Positions 9,892-20,300 of a stretch of DNA of 64,000 nt are shown here, one piece after another. Under the pieces are notes generated by a model that saw nothing but the letters and a program-made list of their open reading frames with translations, had not been told where the DNA came from and ran no database searches. Origin of the DNA: Parapedobacter tibetensis (GTDB lineage: Bacteria > Bacteroidota > Bacteroidia > Sphingobacteriales > Sphingobacteriaceae). Position numbers and translations under genes: made by a program. The DNA is taken from positions 1 to 64,000 of the forward strand of contig NZ_JAMXBE010000017.1 of the NCBI RefSeq assembly GCF_024704835.1, in the 5' to 3' direction. The stretch's first letter is position 1, and each line of letters begins with the position of its first letter.

Positions 9892-9928
9892 AAATTATAG
9901 CTATCGTATTAAATCTTGTAAAAGGTAT

Positions 9929-11401
9929 TTAAATCTGTTCTTTCGTGATGTGTTCTACTATACTGTTGAGATAAACTTCCAAATAGGTATATCCGTCTTC
10001 ATTGATGTCCTCGGCTTTTTTGGTTGGGTGATGTTTTTCCAACCAACCGTCGGGTATACCATCCCTATCGCTGTCGAGAATCGGTATGCCAGAATCCAAT
10101 ACCGGCCAAGCCAACCACGTTTCATCTTTAGGGTTCGGATTTAGGTCTTGTTGCGAATCGATAATTCCTTTGCGAGGATAGTTTGCGCTTTTCCATTTCC
10201 CTCCCTTACCGTTGTGTTCACTTTTACCGATAAACTGAGCGGTCCCTGTTGCGGTTTCATGAACAATGCGTTGATCGATAGCATCCCTATGTAGGGAAGC
10301 CCCAACGCATGCCAACACTTTTTCATAAGCGGTATGGGCATCGTGTGTATGTATCCTGCCCCTTACGGGCACATCTTGGTCAAGTTTAATATTCTTCATC
10401 TTTTGATCGCCGACAATGCTAACGCCAAGCCAGTTGTTTTTAGAAAAGCGGTCATCATGTGGCAGCACATTCCCTGCAATGTAATACCTGCCCCACACAC
10501 CTTTGATGGAGGGAAATGGCCTGCTCTCTGTTTTCGCGTTGAGGGCAACGATTCGATCTCCAATGCGGTTTTCTGTTGCAGGCCCCCGCTTGTAGTAATT
10601 GTTGACAATATTGATGTGCATGGCCTCGCCTCCATATGCTCCATTGCCATTCCAGTTATAGATGACATTGTTACGCATGTCGGTCGTATCGTGACCCGCG
10701 TATTTCGCGCCGGGTCCTAAGCGCGGTGTACGACTATCGTGATGCGCTAGGAGATTATGATGAAAAGAAGCGTGAACGCCTCCCCAAATAGCCCCGTAGC
10801 CATGTGCGCCTTTGGAGTGCCCGGAAAGGCGCAAGCTTTCTGAAATAATGCACCATTGCATCGTGAAATTCAGGTTGTCGTAGAAGGAAGAACATTCGTC
10901 GGTACCCCAGCTTATCGAACAATGGTCTATCATAATATCTTTATTCTTCCCACCACTAAAGGCGTCCGCTCCGTCCGCTTCTTCTTTGGAAATATGGAGG
11001 CCGCCCATGCGGAATCGGAGATACCTGACAATGACGTTGTCTGCACGTATAGCGACGGGAAAACCGGCAAGCGTAATTCCCCCTCCCTGCGCCGATTGGC
11101 CCACGATAGTTACATCACCTTTATCAATCGTAAGCCGGCTGTTCAACACGATCGTCCCTCCGGTTTTGAACACAATAGTACGAGGGCCTTCTTGATTCAA
11201 GCACCATCTCAGCGATCCTTCCCGCCGCATGGCATCGCCGTTATCGTTGTCTTCTAATGTAGTGACATAATAGACCTCTCCCCCACGTCCTCCCATCGTG
11301 TACATCCCTCCTCCTTCAGCGCCGGGAAAAGCCGGCGTTTGTGCAGATACGTACAAAGTATATCCGAGAGTAGCCAAAAATATGCAGATTAGTTTCTTCA
11401 T
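9929..11401 (-). CDS. PL1 family pectate lyase, module 1
   Basis: 490 residues with signal peptide MKKLICIFLATLGYTLYVSA. The domain starts PAFPGAEGGGMYTMGGRGGEV, typical of Bacteroidota PL1. Beta-helix motifs follow: DHCSISWGTDE (159-169, Ca-binding/active-site strand) and HHNLLAHHDSRTPR (214-227, with the catalytic Arg in the RTPR segment). Near the C-terminus DSDRDGIPDGW is a calcium-binding thrombospondin-3/dockerin-like loop. The enzyme cleaves de-esterified galacturonan by beta-elimination. It has its own 365-base upstream region, so it may have its own promoter rather than reading through from CE8. It is more diverged from the PL1 at 25992 than the gutted PL1 at 12845 is. Confidence 0.93.
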   Translation of the reverse strand: MKKLICIFLATLGYTLYVSAQTPAFPGAEGGGMYTMGGRGGEVYYVTTLEDNDNGDAMRREGSLRWCLNQEGPRTIVFKTGGTIVLNSRLTIDKGDVTIVGQSAQGGGITLAGFPVAIRADNVIVRYLRFRMGGLHISKEEADGADAFSGGKNKDIMIDHCSISWGTDECSSFYDNLNFTMQWCIISESLRLSGHSKGAHGYGAIWGGVHASFHHNLLAHHDSRTPRLGPGAKYAGHDTTDMRNNVIYNWNGNGAYGGEAMHINIVNNYYKRGPATENRIGDRIVALNAKTESRPFPSIKGVWGRYYIAGNVLPHDDRFSKNNWLGVSIVGDQKMKNIKLDQDVPVRGRIHTHDAHTAYEKVLACVGASLHRDAIDQRIVHETATGTAQFIGKSEHNGKGGKWKSANYPRKGIIDSQQDLNPNPKDETWLAWPVLDSGIPILDSDRDGIPDGWLEKHHPTKKAEDINEDGYTYLEVYLNSIVEHITKEQI

Positions 11402-11766
11402 GATGTTTATTTATTTAACAAAATACTAGTCATAATAAATAGTCTAACGGCTTTTGGATCGTTGTTAGCGAGCAAACGAGTGTTCTTTTCCTTGCCCTTT
11501 TGCTTCCACAAGTATAGAGAAATCGTCTAGTCAAACAGTTCAAAAATTGACACAAAAGGTTTGTAATTTCAATTTTAGGCCTATGAAATTGTTTTTTAAG
11601 TGCCTGAATGTCATTTTGTTGTGTTTATTTCTTTAGCTCATCATACGAATATTACATGGAGGCGATTGAAAACGCCCCTAGTTGCATGCATCCACTCGCT
11701 CGGATAGGAAGAATCTTGTGAACTATTATAAACAAAATCGTGGGATTTGGCCGACAACCGCTCGGG
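11402..11766. promoter_or_regulatory. Upstream region of the module 1 PL1 gene
   Basis: A 365-base AT-rich gap without a convincing ORF. It holds tcaaaaattga at 11540-11550, the same 11-base core (in reverse) as the repeated element upstream of SusC1 at 21006-21042, and a weaker ttcaatttta near 11568. On the minus strand TATACTTG at about 11511-11518 is one mismatch from the Bacteroidota -7 box TAnnTTTG. A promoter for PL1-GH28-GH95 controlled by the same sensor as SusC1 is a reasonable reading, but not proven. Confidence 0.35.
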
Positions 11767-12843
11767 TCAATCTTGGGTAACAATTGCCGCATCAACAAAC
11801 GACGGATGTTGGTTACCGATAACCTTTTCGTACGAAAAGGTTTGTACTTGTTCTTCGGTTAGCTGGTGGGACCACGGCACCCTCGTGCTTGGGCTCGCTC
11901 CCTCACCTTTAGAATTATACTCTGCATAAAACGCAGTCCTTTCATTGTCGGCATTATTCCAGTTGTGCCAGCCTGCCTGATGGATATGCTTGTTCAATTC
12001 ACACTGCAGATAAACAACACTAGCATTGGGTCGCCACGGTCTTCCGAGATAAACTGAGCTGTCCCCAACGTCTGGTACCGATGTAAAATGGCACTTATTG
12101 AACACGTAACCAAACGATTGATTTGCGGGAGTGGAGGCTGCTGTAATATAACCATTTCGGGTACTTACCACGTGACAATGGTCAAAGAAAGCCGTAGAAC
12201 CTCCAAATATAAAATCGACAGACCCTTCGATATAGCAATCCTCCAAGTATTGTATAGTGCCTTCGGCCGCATACCAAGTGTCTTGATGGCCTAGAAAACG
12301 ACAATTGCGAAAGGATGATCTCGCGGCACCAATATTGATGGCCAAAGCCTGCCCCGCCGCTATGCCAGCAGTATTTTCGAATGTAATCTTTTCAGCGACA
12401 AAATAGCTGCCATTAGCAAAAAATGACGAAGAGCCGCTGGTACCATACGCTGTACCGTCGGGTCTCAGGCGTTTTGCATAGTTATCATACGTAAGAATGG
12501 TCTTATTGACATCCTCGCCTATTAAGTATATATATTCCTTACCATGCGGAATCGTGATCACTTCTTTGTAAGTGCCAGCTTTAATAAAAATATAGCAATA
12601 AGATCTGCTATTGGTTGGTGCAGCATTTATCGCTTCTTGAACCGTTTCAAAATCGCCACTGCCGTCGGCAGCAACCACTAAGTCGGCCTTAATAACATTG
12701 GTTTCGTTAGGTGCTGTCGTTTCATTCGTATCTTTTCCTTTCTTTTTAGCGCAAGACGTCGCGGCAGGAGATATTGAAAAAGCAATGATGATGCAAGCCA
12801 GTAGACTGGTCATACCGCTGCACCACTTATGGGTCATGATCAT
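11767..12843 (-). CDS. CE8 pectin methylesterase lipoprotein
   Basis: 358 residues with a lipoprotein signal ending AATSC (Cys31). The CE8 beta-helix begins LVVAADGSGDFETVQEAINA. Its catalytic motifs are intact: GQALAINIGAARSSFRNC, GHQDTWYA (Asp188), EGSVDFIFG (Asp210, nucleophile) and YLGRPWRP (Arg268). It removes methyl esters from homogalacturonan, which makes it a substrate for the neighbouring pectate lyases. Its start lies one base from the stop of the gutted PL1, so the two are surely co-transcribed. It is the intact counterpart of the CE8 pseudogene at 25536 in module 2: both share the C-terminal signature GWHNWNN. Confidence 0.93.
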   Translation of the reverse strand: MIMTHKWCSGMTSLLACIIIAFSISPAATSCAKKKGKDTNETTAPNETNVIKADLVVAADGSGDFETVQEAINAAPTNSRSYCYIFIKAGTYKEVITIPHGKEYIYLIGEDVNKTILTYDNYAKRLRPDGTAYGTSGSSSFFANGSYFVAEKITFENTAGIAAGQALAINIGAARSSFRNCRFLGHQDTWYAAEGTIQYLEDCYIEGSVDFIFGGSTAFFDHCHVVSTRNGYITAASTPANQSFGYVFNKCHFTSVPDVGDSSVYLGRPWRPNASVVYLQCELNKHIHQAGWHNWNNADNERTAFYAEYNSKGEGASPSTRVPWSHQLTEEQVQTFSYEKVIGNQHPSFVDAAIVTQD

Positions 12844-12844
12844 A

Positions 12845-13516
12845 TTATTTGACAGGATTCGTTAAACTATTGATATACACTTCTATATTATCGTATGCCG
12901 TACTGAGGTCTCTGCCATTTGCGTTAGGTTTTTGAGGATCTAAATTATTCGCAATTTCCCAATCATCAGGCATTCCATCATTATCAGTGTCTTTGGGTGA
13001 AATTACACTGTTCAAAACTGGCCAGCCGCCAACATCGTGAGGTCTATCAATAATGCCGTTTCTACTATATTGATCCCCGCTGGAGCCATGTGCAGTAAAT
13101 GACCCATTCCTGACGTCATTGATGATACGGATGTCTACATCATCTCTTTTGAGACTTGCACCAGCATGTTGTAATACTTTTTCATAAGCCTCCTGAGCCG
13201 AGTGGGTAGTGACATTATTCGCTACATCATGCGGTTCGGTTAAACGCATGGCTATCTTAATAACTCTTCCTCCTCTCCCTCCGGTTACTTTACGCCCAAA
13301 GCCTTCTGCGCCGAGAAAAGCCAAGGCTTCCTCTTCTATAGGTGTATTCGGATCTTCATCACTGGTAGCAGAGTTACTTTTCCCACAGCCCATTAAGAAA
13401 AGCATCATAAAAACACCTATACCGAAATGGGCTTTAAATTTGAATAGATCCAACCTTAGTGGTGAAACGCTTATACTAACTGCTACATGATTACTTGAAT
13501 AATTCATTTTTATCAT
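12845..13516 (-). CDS. PL1-derived lipoprotein lacking the catalytic beta-helix
   Basis: 223 residues. The N-terminus is a lipoprotein signal (MMLFLMGC) and the PL1 opening EEEALAFLGAEGFG with GGRGGRVIKI. The sequence then jumps straight to the PL1 C-terminal region AQEAYEKVLQHAGASLKRD, through DTDNDGMPDDWEIANNLDP, to STAYDNIEVYINSL. Compared with the 490-residue PL1 at 25992, about 285-290 residues (roughly 77-365) are missing, including the DHCSMSW and HHNLLAHH strands. The reading frame is kept across the junction. It cannot be a pectate lyase. It may be a dead remnant still translated for operon continuity, or a retained cell-surface stub with a calcium-binding loop. A 115-base gap separates it from the DUF5123-type gene upstream. 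Confidence 0.8.
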   Translation of the reverse strand: MIKMNYSSNHVAVSISVSPLRLDLFKFKAHFGIGVFMMLFLMGCGKSNSATSDEDPNTPIEEEALAFLGAEGFGRKVTGGRGGRVIKIAMRLTEPHDVANNVTTHSAQEAYEKVLQHAGASLKRDDVDIRIINDVRNGSFTAHGSSGDQYSRNGIIDRPHDVGGWPVLNSVISPKDTDNDGMPDDWEIANNLDPQKPNANGRDLSTAYDNIEVYINSLTNPVK

Positions 13517-13631
13517 ATTATTTGTCTAAATACGGATGAATCGGCCTCCGTTAAGAGACTAATTCATCCATTAACATTTGATTTTTTGAATCTGACCATG
13601 CGCCCCAAATGACACGCCCCTTCCTCCTTTG

Positions 13632-15257
13632 CTAGTCAAACCACCTCGGATCTCCAGCGGTGCCGCGCCCACCAAAACCATTCCCGGCCTTGATGCTAAA
13701 ATTGCGCTGTTCTGGATTGACAAACAGATCAGCTGTAGTGCCATCGAAAATGGTGATGTTAGCAAAATCACGAGAAGCCCGCTCAATTTGCAATTCGGCT
13801 GTCCTATAGCTTCCTGCAAAAGAAACGCCCAGGCCAAAATTAGCATGATCATAACTTGTGGCATTGATGCTAGCACCACTGTTTGTTCCTGCAATAATAT
13901 TGTTGTTTATTGTCAGCGCTAACGGCAAGCGGTTCGTATCAAAGCGCAGCAATTGAGACATTCCCAAATTTTGATTATAGAACGTACAGTTTTCAATCAC
14001 AATGCTTGCCACGCTCACACGCACATCCATCAATTGTGTGGCCAAATCAGTCAATGTACTATTAGTAAAAGAAACCAGGTCGACAGATGCCGTACTTCCG
14101 CCAATATTCACGACTCCCCACCCTCCGTTTCTATTGACCATACAGTTATCAAACGTGACATGTCGTACGCTTACACTATTATTTAGGCGAACTACCCCGT
14201 TTCCAAACCCTTCAATATAACAGTTGGCGAACGAATACCCTGCTGCTTCAGCGCCGTTCTGATCCTGCGTGATCAAGAAAGCGCTTCCACTAACGGCATG
14301 GATGTCAACATTCTCAAAAATCACCTCCCCATACACGATATCCGCAAATCTGAATGAACTGAGGTTTAATTTTGGTTTATTCCCATTGGCATCGGGTTCG
14401 CCGGTAACACTCACGTTGGACACACCTAATGGCAATGTCAACGCACCTAAATCATACGTTTGGTTTCCTGAAAACATCAAAATGACATTGGGTTCCCCTG
14501 CTGCAATCGCTGCTGAAACCAGCGTGGGAATATCATCCCCAGGGCTAATGGGAATGATCTCGCCCCCATCCAATCCCGATGTCCTTAAAATCCTTGAACC
14601 GCGCTCTACATCGTCGTTGTAGATAGCTGCCCTATAATAAGTGCCCGGTTCAAGGTCAGTGATCTCGATCGAACCATTCGTCTTGTCACTTTCGGTCAGG
14701 TCTATTCTCTTTAGCTCAAGATTGCTTAACGTATCGAAAACACTGATATGAGTGACCCTGTCACTAGGGGACCAATGCATTACAATACGGTCTATATAGG
14801 TCTCCCAAGAAGTAAACAGCTGTTCGGCGGTCGTTTGAAAGTGTATTTCAACGTACTTGGACTCTTCCCCTGTTTTGGTATTGATGCCTTTCATGCGGGC
14901 AGCATAGTTAGCGCTTCCATCTAACTCATCAAACACTATACGATATTCAACTCTTGCTGGTGAAGTGGACGGAGCAAATGGAGTAAGGGTATCCGCCAAA
15001 ATCTCAACCGCTTTTACAATCTCACTAAATTCATGATCATCTGTACTGAATTCAAAAATATACTTGTCTGCAGAAACGATCTGCGTATACCTAATCTCGA
15101 CCTCCGTAGCCGCTACATGACTTACATCGAAAACGAGTGGCCTGAATAGCCTTTGATACGAGAGATCGACCTCCCAATCATTTATTTTTTTCTCACAACT
15201 CGTTATAGCAGCTATTCCTACAACAAAGAGTGCCAATTTGAAAATTATCTTTTTCAT
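13632..15257 (-). CDS. DUF5123/DUF4957-type beta-helix lipoprotein, module 1
   Basis: 541 residues, lipoprotein signal MKKIIFKLALFVVGIAAITSC. Residues about 30-220 look like fibronectin-III-type modules (DKYIFEFSTDD; GTYYRAAIYN). The remainder is a right-handed beta-helix with short N-rich turns (FANCYIEGFGNGVV, FDNCMVNRNGGWGV) ending AGDPRW. This layout is that of the DUF4957/DUF5123 proteins that follow SusD in pectin loci. The place after susD, where SusE/SusF-type glycan-binding proteins usually sit, and the pectin-lyase-like fold suggest a surface pectin-binding protein. No lyase or hydrolase residues were recognised. A paralogue occupies the same position in module 2 (28392). Confidence 0.75.
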   Translation of the reverse strand: MKKIIFKLALFVVGIAAITSCEKKINDWEVDLSYQRLFRPLVFDVSHVAATEVEIRYTQIVSADKYIFEFSTDDHEFSEIVKAVEILADTLTPFAPSTSPARVEYRIVFDELDGSANYAARMKGINTKTGEESKYVEIHFQTTAEQLFTSWETYIDRIVMHWSPSDRVTHISVFDTLSNLELKRIDLTESDKTNGSIEITDLEPGTYYRAAIYNDDVERGSRILRTSGLDGGEIIPISPGDDIPTLVSAAIAAGEPNVILMFSGNQTYDLGALTLPLGVSNVSVTGEPDANGNKPKLNLSSFRFADIVYGEVIFENVDIHAVSGSAFLITQDQNGAEAAGYSFANCYIEGFGNGVVRLNNSVSVRHVTFDNCMVNRNGGWGVVNIGGSTASVDLVSFTNSTLTDLATQLMDVRVSVASIVIENCTFYNQNLGMSQLLRFDTNRLPLALTINNNIIAGTNSGASINATSYDHANFGLGVSFAGSYRTAELQIERASRDFANITIFDGTTADLFVNPEQRNFSIKAGNGFGGRGTAGDPRWFD

Positions 15258-15281
15258 GATTCATCGCTATTTACAGATTCA

Positions 15282-17309
15282 TTAATAACCGTAAGCATTC
15301 GTTAAGAAACCTCTTGACTCTCTTATATCGTCAACATAGATAGGAAAAGGATATCTGTAGTTACACACGCCATTGCCCATTCTATATTGATTTAACAATG
15401 ATTGTATTTCACTTCCGTAGGTAAGCGTAGACAAAAAGCTGGAGTAATCATATGAGGCCATTAGCCCGGTTCCTGCCAAAAGAACTCTTACAGGCCACAT
15501 GGTATAATTATATATTTGGCCGGGTTGTACATTTTCAGGTTTTTCTGCTGCAGTTGGAAACCAGTTTACTGAAAGATAGTCTCCTCCCGGATTAGCGGGA
15601 AGATCCCCATAATAATTCAAAGAAGACTGATCGATATATTCAGCATTTCTAAATCTGTAGTACACCGTTTTAGGAAAATCCGTAGGTTGGTAGGTTTTGT
15701 CAAAGATCTTCACTGGTTGCTTATTGTCATACATCAGGCACAGCGCCTTTTTCATATCTTCAATCTTATCAAACAACAGCCCCCATCTCACCAGGTCCTG
15801 CTTACGGATCGATTCCCCTCCAAATTCCCATGCCCTTTCGTGGATGATGGCATCCAGAAAATTGGCATCATACGTATAGATATTGGGTGAACCTACACCA
15901 AATGCTCTTTCACGAACTTTTTCAAGTGCCTGGCGAGCGGATATTCCAGCCGATTGGTGTACAGCATCCGGCCCTTCCAACTGACTCAATGCTTCTGCAT
16001 ACATCAAATATACATCCGAATAGCGCATCAAAATCCAATTGACACCGGTAGCAATGCGGCTGGTTGCCGTTCTGTGCATCGCCAAATAAGCATCCGACAT
16101 CCAGTAAATACGCCATTTACCCAACTTTACATCATTAGGATTGGTGCTTATCGACTCTCTGTTTTCTGCAGTATATTGCAGCCAAGTCAACGTAACATCT
16201 CTTCGTTGGTCTTCTCGATCGAACGAGTAAAAATAATAGGCGGTAGAAGTCACGTAACTGCCTCCAAAACCACGCGTCCCGTACCTGGAGTTGCCTGCAA
16301 CACCGTACCCCATCAGCGAACCAATATCTCCGTTGTTACCCATTCCAAAGGCAATTTCAAATAGGTTTTCGTTATAGGTGCTTTGCCGTCCGGCACATAC
16401 GGATTCCCAAATGTTTTGGAAACTTGGATCTAGGTCATGTGGATTTTCCCCGGACCCCAGCATTTCAGCGGTATGCTGCACTGCAATCTGGTAGTAGTCT
16501 CTCCAATTTTGAGGACGCCCTACATAATAACCGTTGACTTCCGGAATAGAGGGATGTCTTTCGGCCGTCGAGTTGGGAAATAAGCTGGCATCTCTTAAAG
16601 ACCATCCGCCAGCAAAGAGGGCCACTCTCGCCAAAAGCCCTTTCGCAAAACCTTTGGTAATTCGCTCCACTGTGCTGTACTCTGAGTCGGCGCCCTTCCA
16701 AGGCAAATATGACTGAGCTTCATCTAAATCTTCAATTAAATAATGGTACACCGTATCTTTGTCCATCTTACCCATGTAAACATTCGTCAGGTCAGATTTG
16801 GAAGCTTCCTTCTTATAAGGTACATCTCCCCAATACCTTGTCAATTCAAAAAAAGCAAGGGATTTAAGCGTTAAAGCTTCTCCTAATAAAGGCATCATTT
16901 GTGCGGCATCGCTTTCCAAAATGGGGGAATTTCGGATACCGTCTACCACAGCAGTTGACATTTCTGCAAATTCATATAAGCGTTGCCAACGGGTTGTTTG
17001 ATTGTTTGGATCTCCAAAGAAATTCCCTGCTCCATAGTCACTTGTCGGAGAATTATATTGCGTTTCACTAAACGATCCGTTTGATTCTATATCCGAAACC
17101 CCCTGCCAGTTTACAGAAAGCTTTTGCCCATAAATATTAGCATCTGTCATTCTACCATATAGCCCCATTACAGCAGCTTTGGCCATTGAACTCGTATTAA
17201 ATACAGTTTCAGGACTTAAAGATGATGGCGAACTTGTCTCCAAGAATTTCTTACAAGAGGCGAAAACCACCAATGAAACAATGGAAATCAATAACAATAT
17301 CTTTTTCAT
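15282..17309 (-). CDS. SusD/RagB-family outer-membrane glycan-binding lipoprotein, module 1
   Basis: About 675 residues from ATG 17309, chosen because MKKILLLISIVSLVVFASC is a standard lipoprotein signal; in-frame starts at 17318 and 17333 exist, the last overlapping susC. The mature protein begins KKFLETSSPSSLSPE, the classic SusD opening, and continues with TPR-like helices (WQRLYEFAEMSTAVVDGI) and the SusD C-terminal pattern (WEFGGESIRKQDLVRWG, ending with FYPIYVDDIRESRG-like residues). It caps the SusC transporter and captures oligogalacturonide at the surface. The stop of susC lies 10 bases upstream. It is longer than the module 2 SusD (614 residues). Confidence 0.95.
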   Translation of the reverse strand: MKKILLLISIVSLVVFASCKKFLETSSPSSLSPETVFNTSSMAKAAVMGLYGRMTDANIYGQKLSVNWQGVSDIESNGSFSETQYNSPTSDYGAGNFFGDPNNQTTRWQRLYEFAEMSTAVVDGIRNSPILESDAAQMMPLLGEALTLKSLAFFELTRYWGDVPYKKEASKSDLTNVYMGKMDKDTVYHYLIEDLDEAQSYLPWKGADSEYSTVERITKGFAKGLLARVALFAGGWSLRDASLFPNSTAERHPSIPEVNGYYVGRPQNWRDYYQIAVQHTAEMLGSGENPHDLDPSFQNIWESVCAGRQSTYNENLFEIAFGMGNNGDIGSLMGYGVAGNSRYGTRGFGGSYVTSTAYYFYSFDREDQRRDVTLTWLQYTAENRESISTNPNDVKLGKWRIYWMSDAYLAMHRTATSRIATGVNWILMRYSDVYLMYAEALSQLEGPDAVHQSAGISARQALEKVRERAFGVGSPNIYTYDANFLDAIIHERAWEFGGESIRKQDLVRWGLLFDKIEDMKKALCLMYDNKQPVKIFDKTYQPTDFPKTVYYRFRNAEYIDQSSLNYYGDLPANPGGDYLSVNWFPTAAEKPENVQPGQIYNYTMWPVRVLLAGTGLMASYDYSSFLSTLTYGSEIQSLLNQYRMGNGVCNYRYPFPIYVDDIRESRGFLTNAYGY

Positions 17310-17319
17310 TTTCAACATT

Positions 17320-20300
17320 TTAAAATGTAACATTTAATCCAAACAATACTTTCCTTGATTTTGGATAAGCAGAATAACCTACTCCTGGAGTTAATGGATT
17401 GCGCTGTGTATCCACCTCCGGATCTTGACCTGTATAGTTTGTCCAAACATGTAAGTTATAGCTCGCCACGTAAACCCGTAATCGTTGCATCAATAGTTTA
17501 TTAGCTATAGATGACGGCAGTGTATAACCTAATGTTAAATTACTTAGGCGTAAGAAAGATCCATCTTCAATAGCCCAATCGGTCAGAATACGACCGTTAG
17601 CTGCGGCTGGATTCCACATGATCTTCCCTTCATTCAGCTCACGGAAAAGGATAGGATCTGCATTATTTCCAAACATGATATTCGCTCCTGTTACGGGGTC
17701 TATGGTAGTAAACCTTTCAGACAAACTCATGTTACTGCTAATATTCTGGTATTTTTTGGATCCCTCGTAGGCTGCAAAGTCAACTTTATCAGCGTTATAG
17801 ATATCATTTCCATAAGACCAATTGAACATAGCCGTCAAATCAAAATTCTTGTATTGGCTATTTAATGTAAACCCACCTGTATGTTTAGGCTGAGCACGGC
17901 CAATCACTACCCGATCTTCCTCAAGAGAAATCTCAGTACCTTCACCGCTCATTTTTTTCAATTTGATATGGCCCGGCCCAAAATAATTACCCGATCGGCT
18001 CATGACCGTGGATGCGTCTGCCACCCCCTCATTGAGCACCCACCTATTCATGTCATGGTCAAAAGTGAAGTCGTCAAAGCTATAGTATCCATCAGAAACA
18101 AAACCATACATCAGCCCTACTGACTGCCCCACTATTGCTCTAAAGTCGTCACGACCAAAATCCAACCAAGGTGAAGCTGGCGTATTCATTTCATCTAAGC
18201 CGTCGATCAATGACCTGATTTTGTTTCTATTAAAAGCGATGTTGAAATCAGCAGATAATCTAAAATCACGTTTATCCACAATGACAGCAGAAGCGGCAAA
18301 CTCAAGACCTCTATTTTGTGTACTGCCCACATTTTGATACTGTTGGGCATATCCAGAGCTTGATGGTAGGGGCACTTGAAGAATCAAATCCTTTGTAATA
18401 TTGTTGTAGGCATCCATGGCGAATGTAACCCTATTGTTAAAGAGACTTACATCCAAACCCACGTTAGAAGAAGAGGTACTCTCCCATGTCAGGTTCTCAT
18501 TTTTCAGTGTATTCTGAGTCCGAAGGGCACTCTGTGGGATTTCATTGATATAGTATAGCTGGTTGCCTGCGGTTACAAACCCATACTCCTGCCTCCAATA
18601 TGAGCCGACTCTTGCATTTCCAACGGCACCATGGCTCAGGCGTACTTTGGCATCAGATAACCACGAAGTGGTATTTTCCATAAATGCTTCGTCTGAAAAT
18701 CGCCATGCGAAGGCAGCACCGGGGAAAAAGCCCCATTGATTGCCGGGCGCAAAAACATTCTTACCGTCTGCTCTTCCGACGAACGTAAAAATATATCGAT
18801 CATTGAACGTGTAATTGATACGCGAAAAGAACGACGACGTTCGGGAGGGTTCGCGAATGGTGGTGTAGGTCGGTTGAGGGGTACCATAATTCCACATCGC
18901 CAGCACATCGTCGGCAGTGAAATCATGCGGGTAGAATTTAGATTCAAGCAACATATCATTACGTTGGCTATTGGTTAATTCTTGCCCTCCGACAATGGTA
19001 AACCGATGTTTATCGTCTTGCAAATTAAGATCATAGGTCAAGACGTTTTGAATAGACCACAATGTGCCTTTTTGATCTTCTCTCCGTGCCACGGGTTGAC
19101 CGCCGTTGGCACTAGACTGACCTGTTCCTTTTACCCAAATATTGTCTGTAAAATCCTTGTTAAACCCAAATGAACCTTTTGTGCTAAGACTTAAACCATT
19201 AGTGATTTTCCAAGTAAGACCGCTGTTAAATGTTGCATTAAAACGGTTTTGATCTTTGTACTCATTCACAACATTAATTACAGGATCTTGCAATGAACTT
19301 AATGCTTCTGCAGATGTAATATCTTCGGCTCCTCCTAAAGCATCTTCATTAAGTGACGCCAAACTTCTAACTGGGGCATATTTAACGCCTTCTCTCAATT
19401 TTCTTCCGCTTGAAATACTCGGACCTGTGATCTTCGTATTGGACATCCGGGAATTAAATTCAAATGAGAGCTTGGGACTAATCTTTTTGTTTAATTTAGC
19501 ACTCACATAGTCACGCTGATAAGCCGAATTAAGCATAATATAGTCTTCACCATCACGCGTGTAATTCAAGTTGTAATTCAACGAACCTTCTTTATCCCCT
19601 CCTGTCAATCCTAAACTGTAGTTCTGTTGCAACCCAACATTTCCATATAATTTGTCCTGCCAGTTGATGCCTTCCTTAGATTTATAGATGTCAATATCTT
19701 CCCATAAACCATACATGGAATTAAAGCTGTTATTAGCAGCCATCGATGGATCTAGTTCTCTCTGCCAATAGACATATTCGTACGGAGATAAAACTTCGGT
19801 TAGATTATAAACATTACTGACAGCGGCAAAAGAGTTGAATGTAACTTGTGATTTTCCTCCACGACCTGATTTTGTTGTGATTAAAATTACACCATTTGCT
19901 CCTTCTGAACCATAGATTGCTGTCGAAGCCGCATCTTTCAGCACATCGATTGTCTCAATATCTGTCATGGGGATATCGTTTATATTAGCAACGCGAAACC
20001 CGTCAACTATATAAAGTGGAGAATTGTCTTGTGTAATGGATCCTCCTCCGCGCACGCGCACTTTGATCTCCGCGTCCGGCGAGCCTTCTGTAATCGTCAC
20101 ATTTACTCCTGGTAGACGCCCTGCTATTGCTTGAAGTACTGAAACAGCGGGTATGTCACGTAGTTCATCGGCATTTATGGAGGCTACCGAACCTGTCAAA
20201 TCCTTCCTTCTCGCCGTACCATAGCCAATAGCGACAACTTCATCTATTGCAAATGAGCTTTCCTGTAAAACGAGATCAATTTTTGTACGTCCTTCGACCG

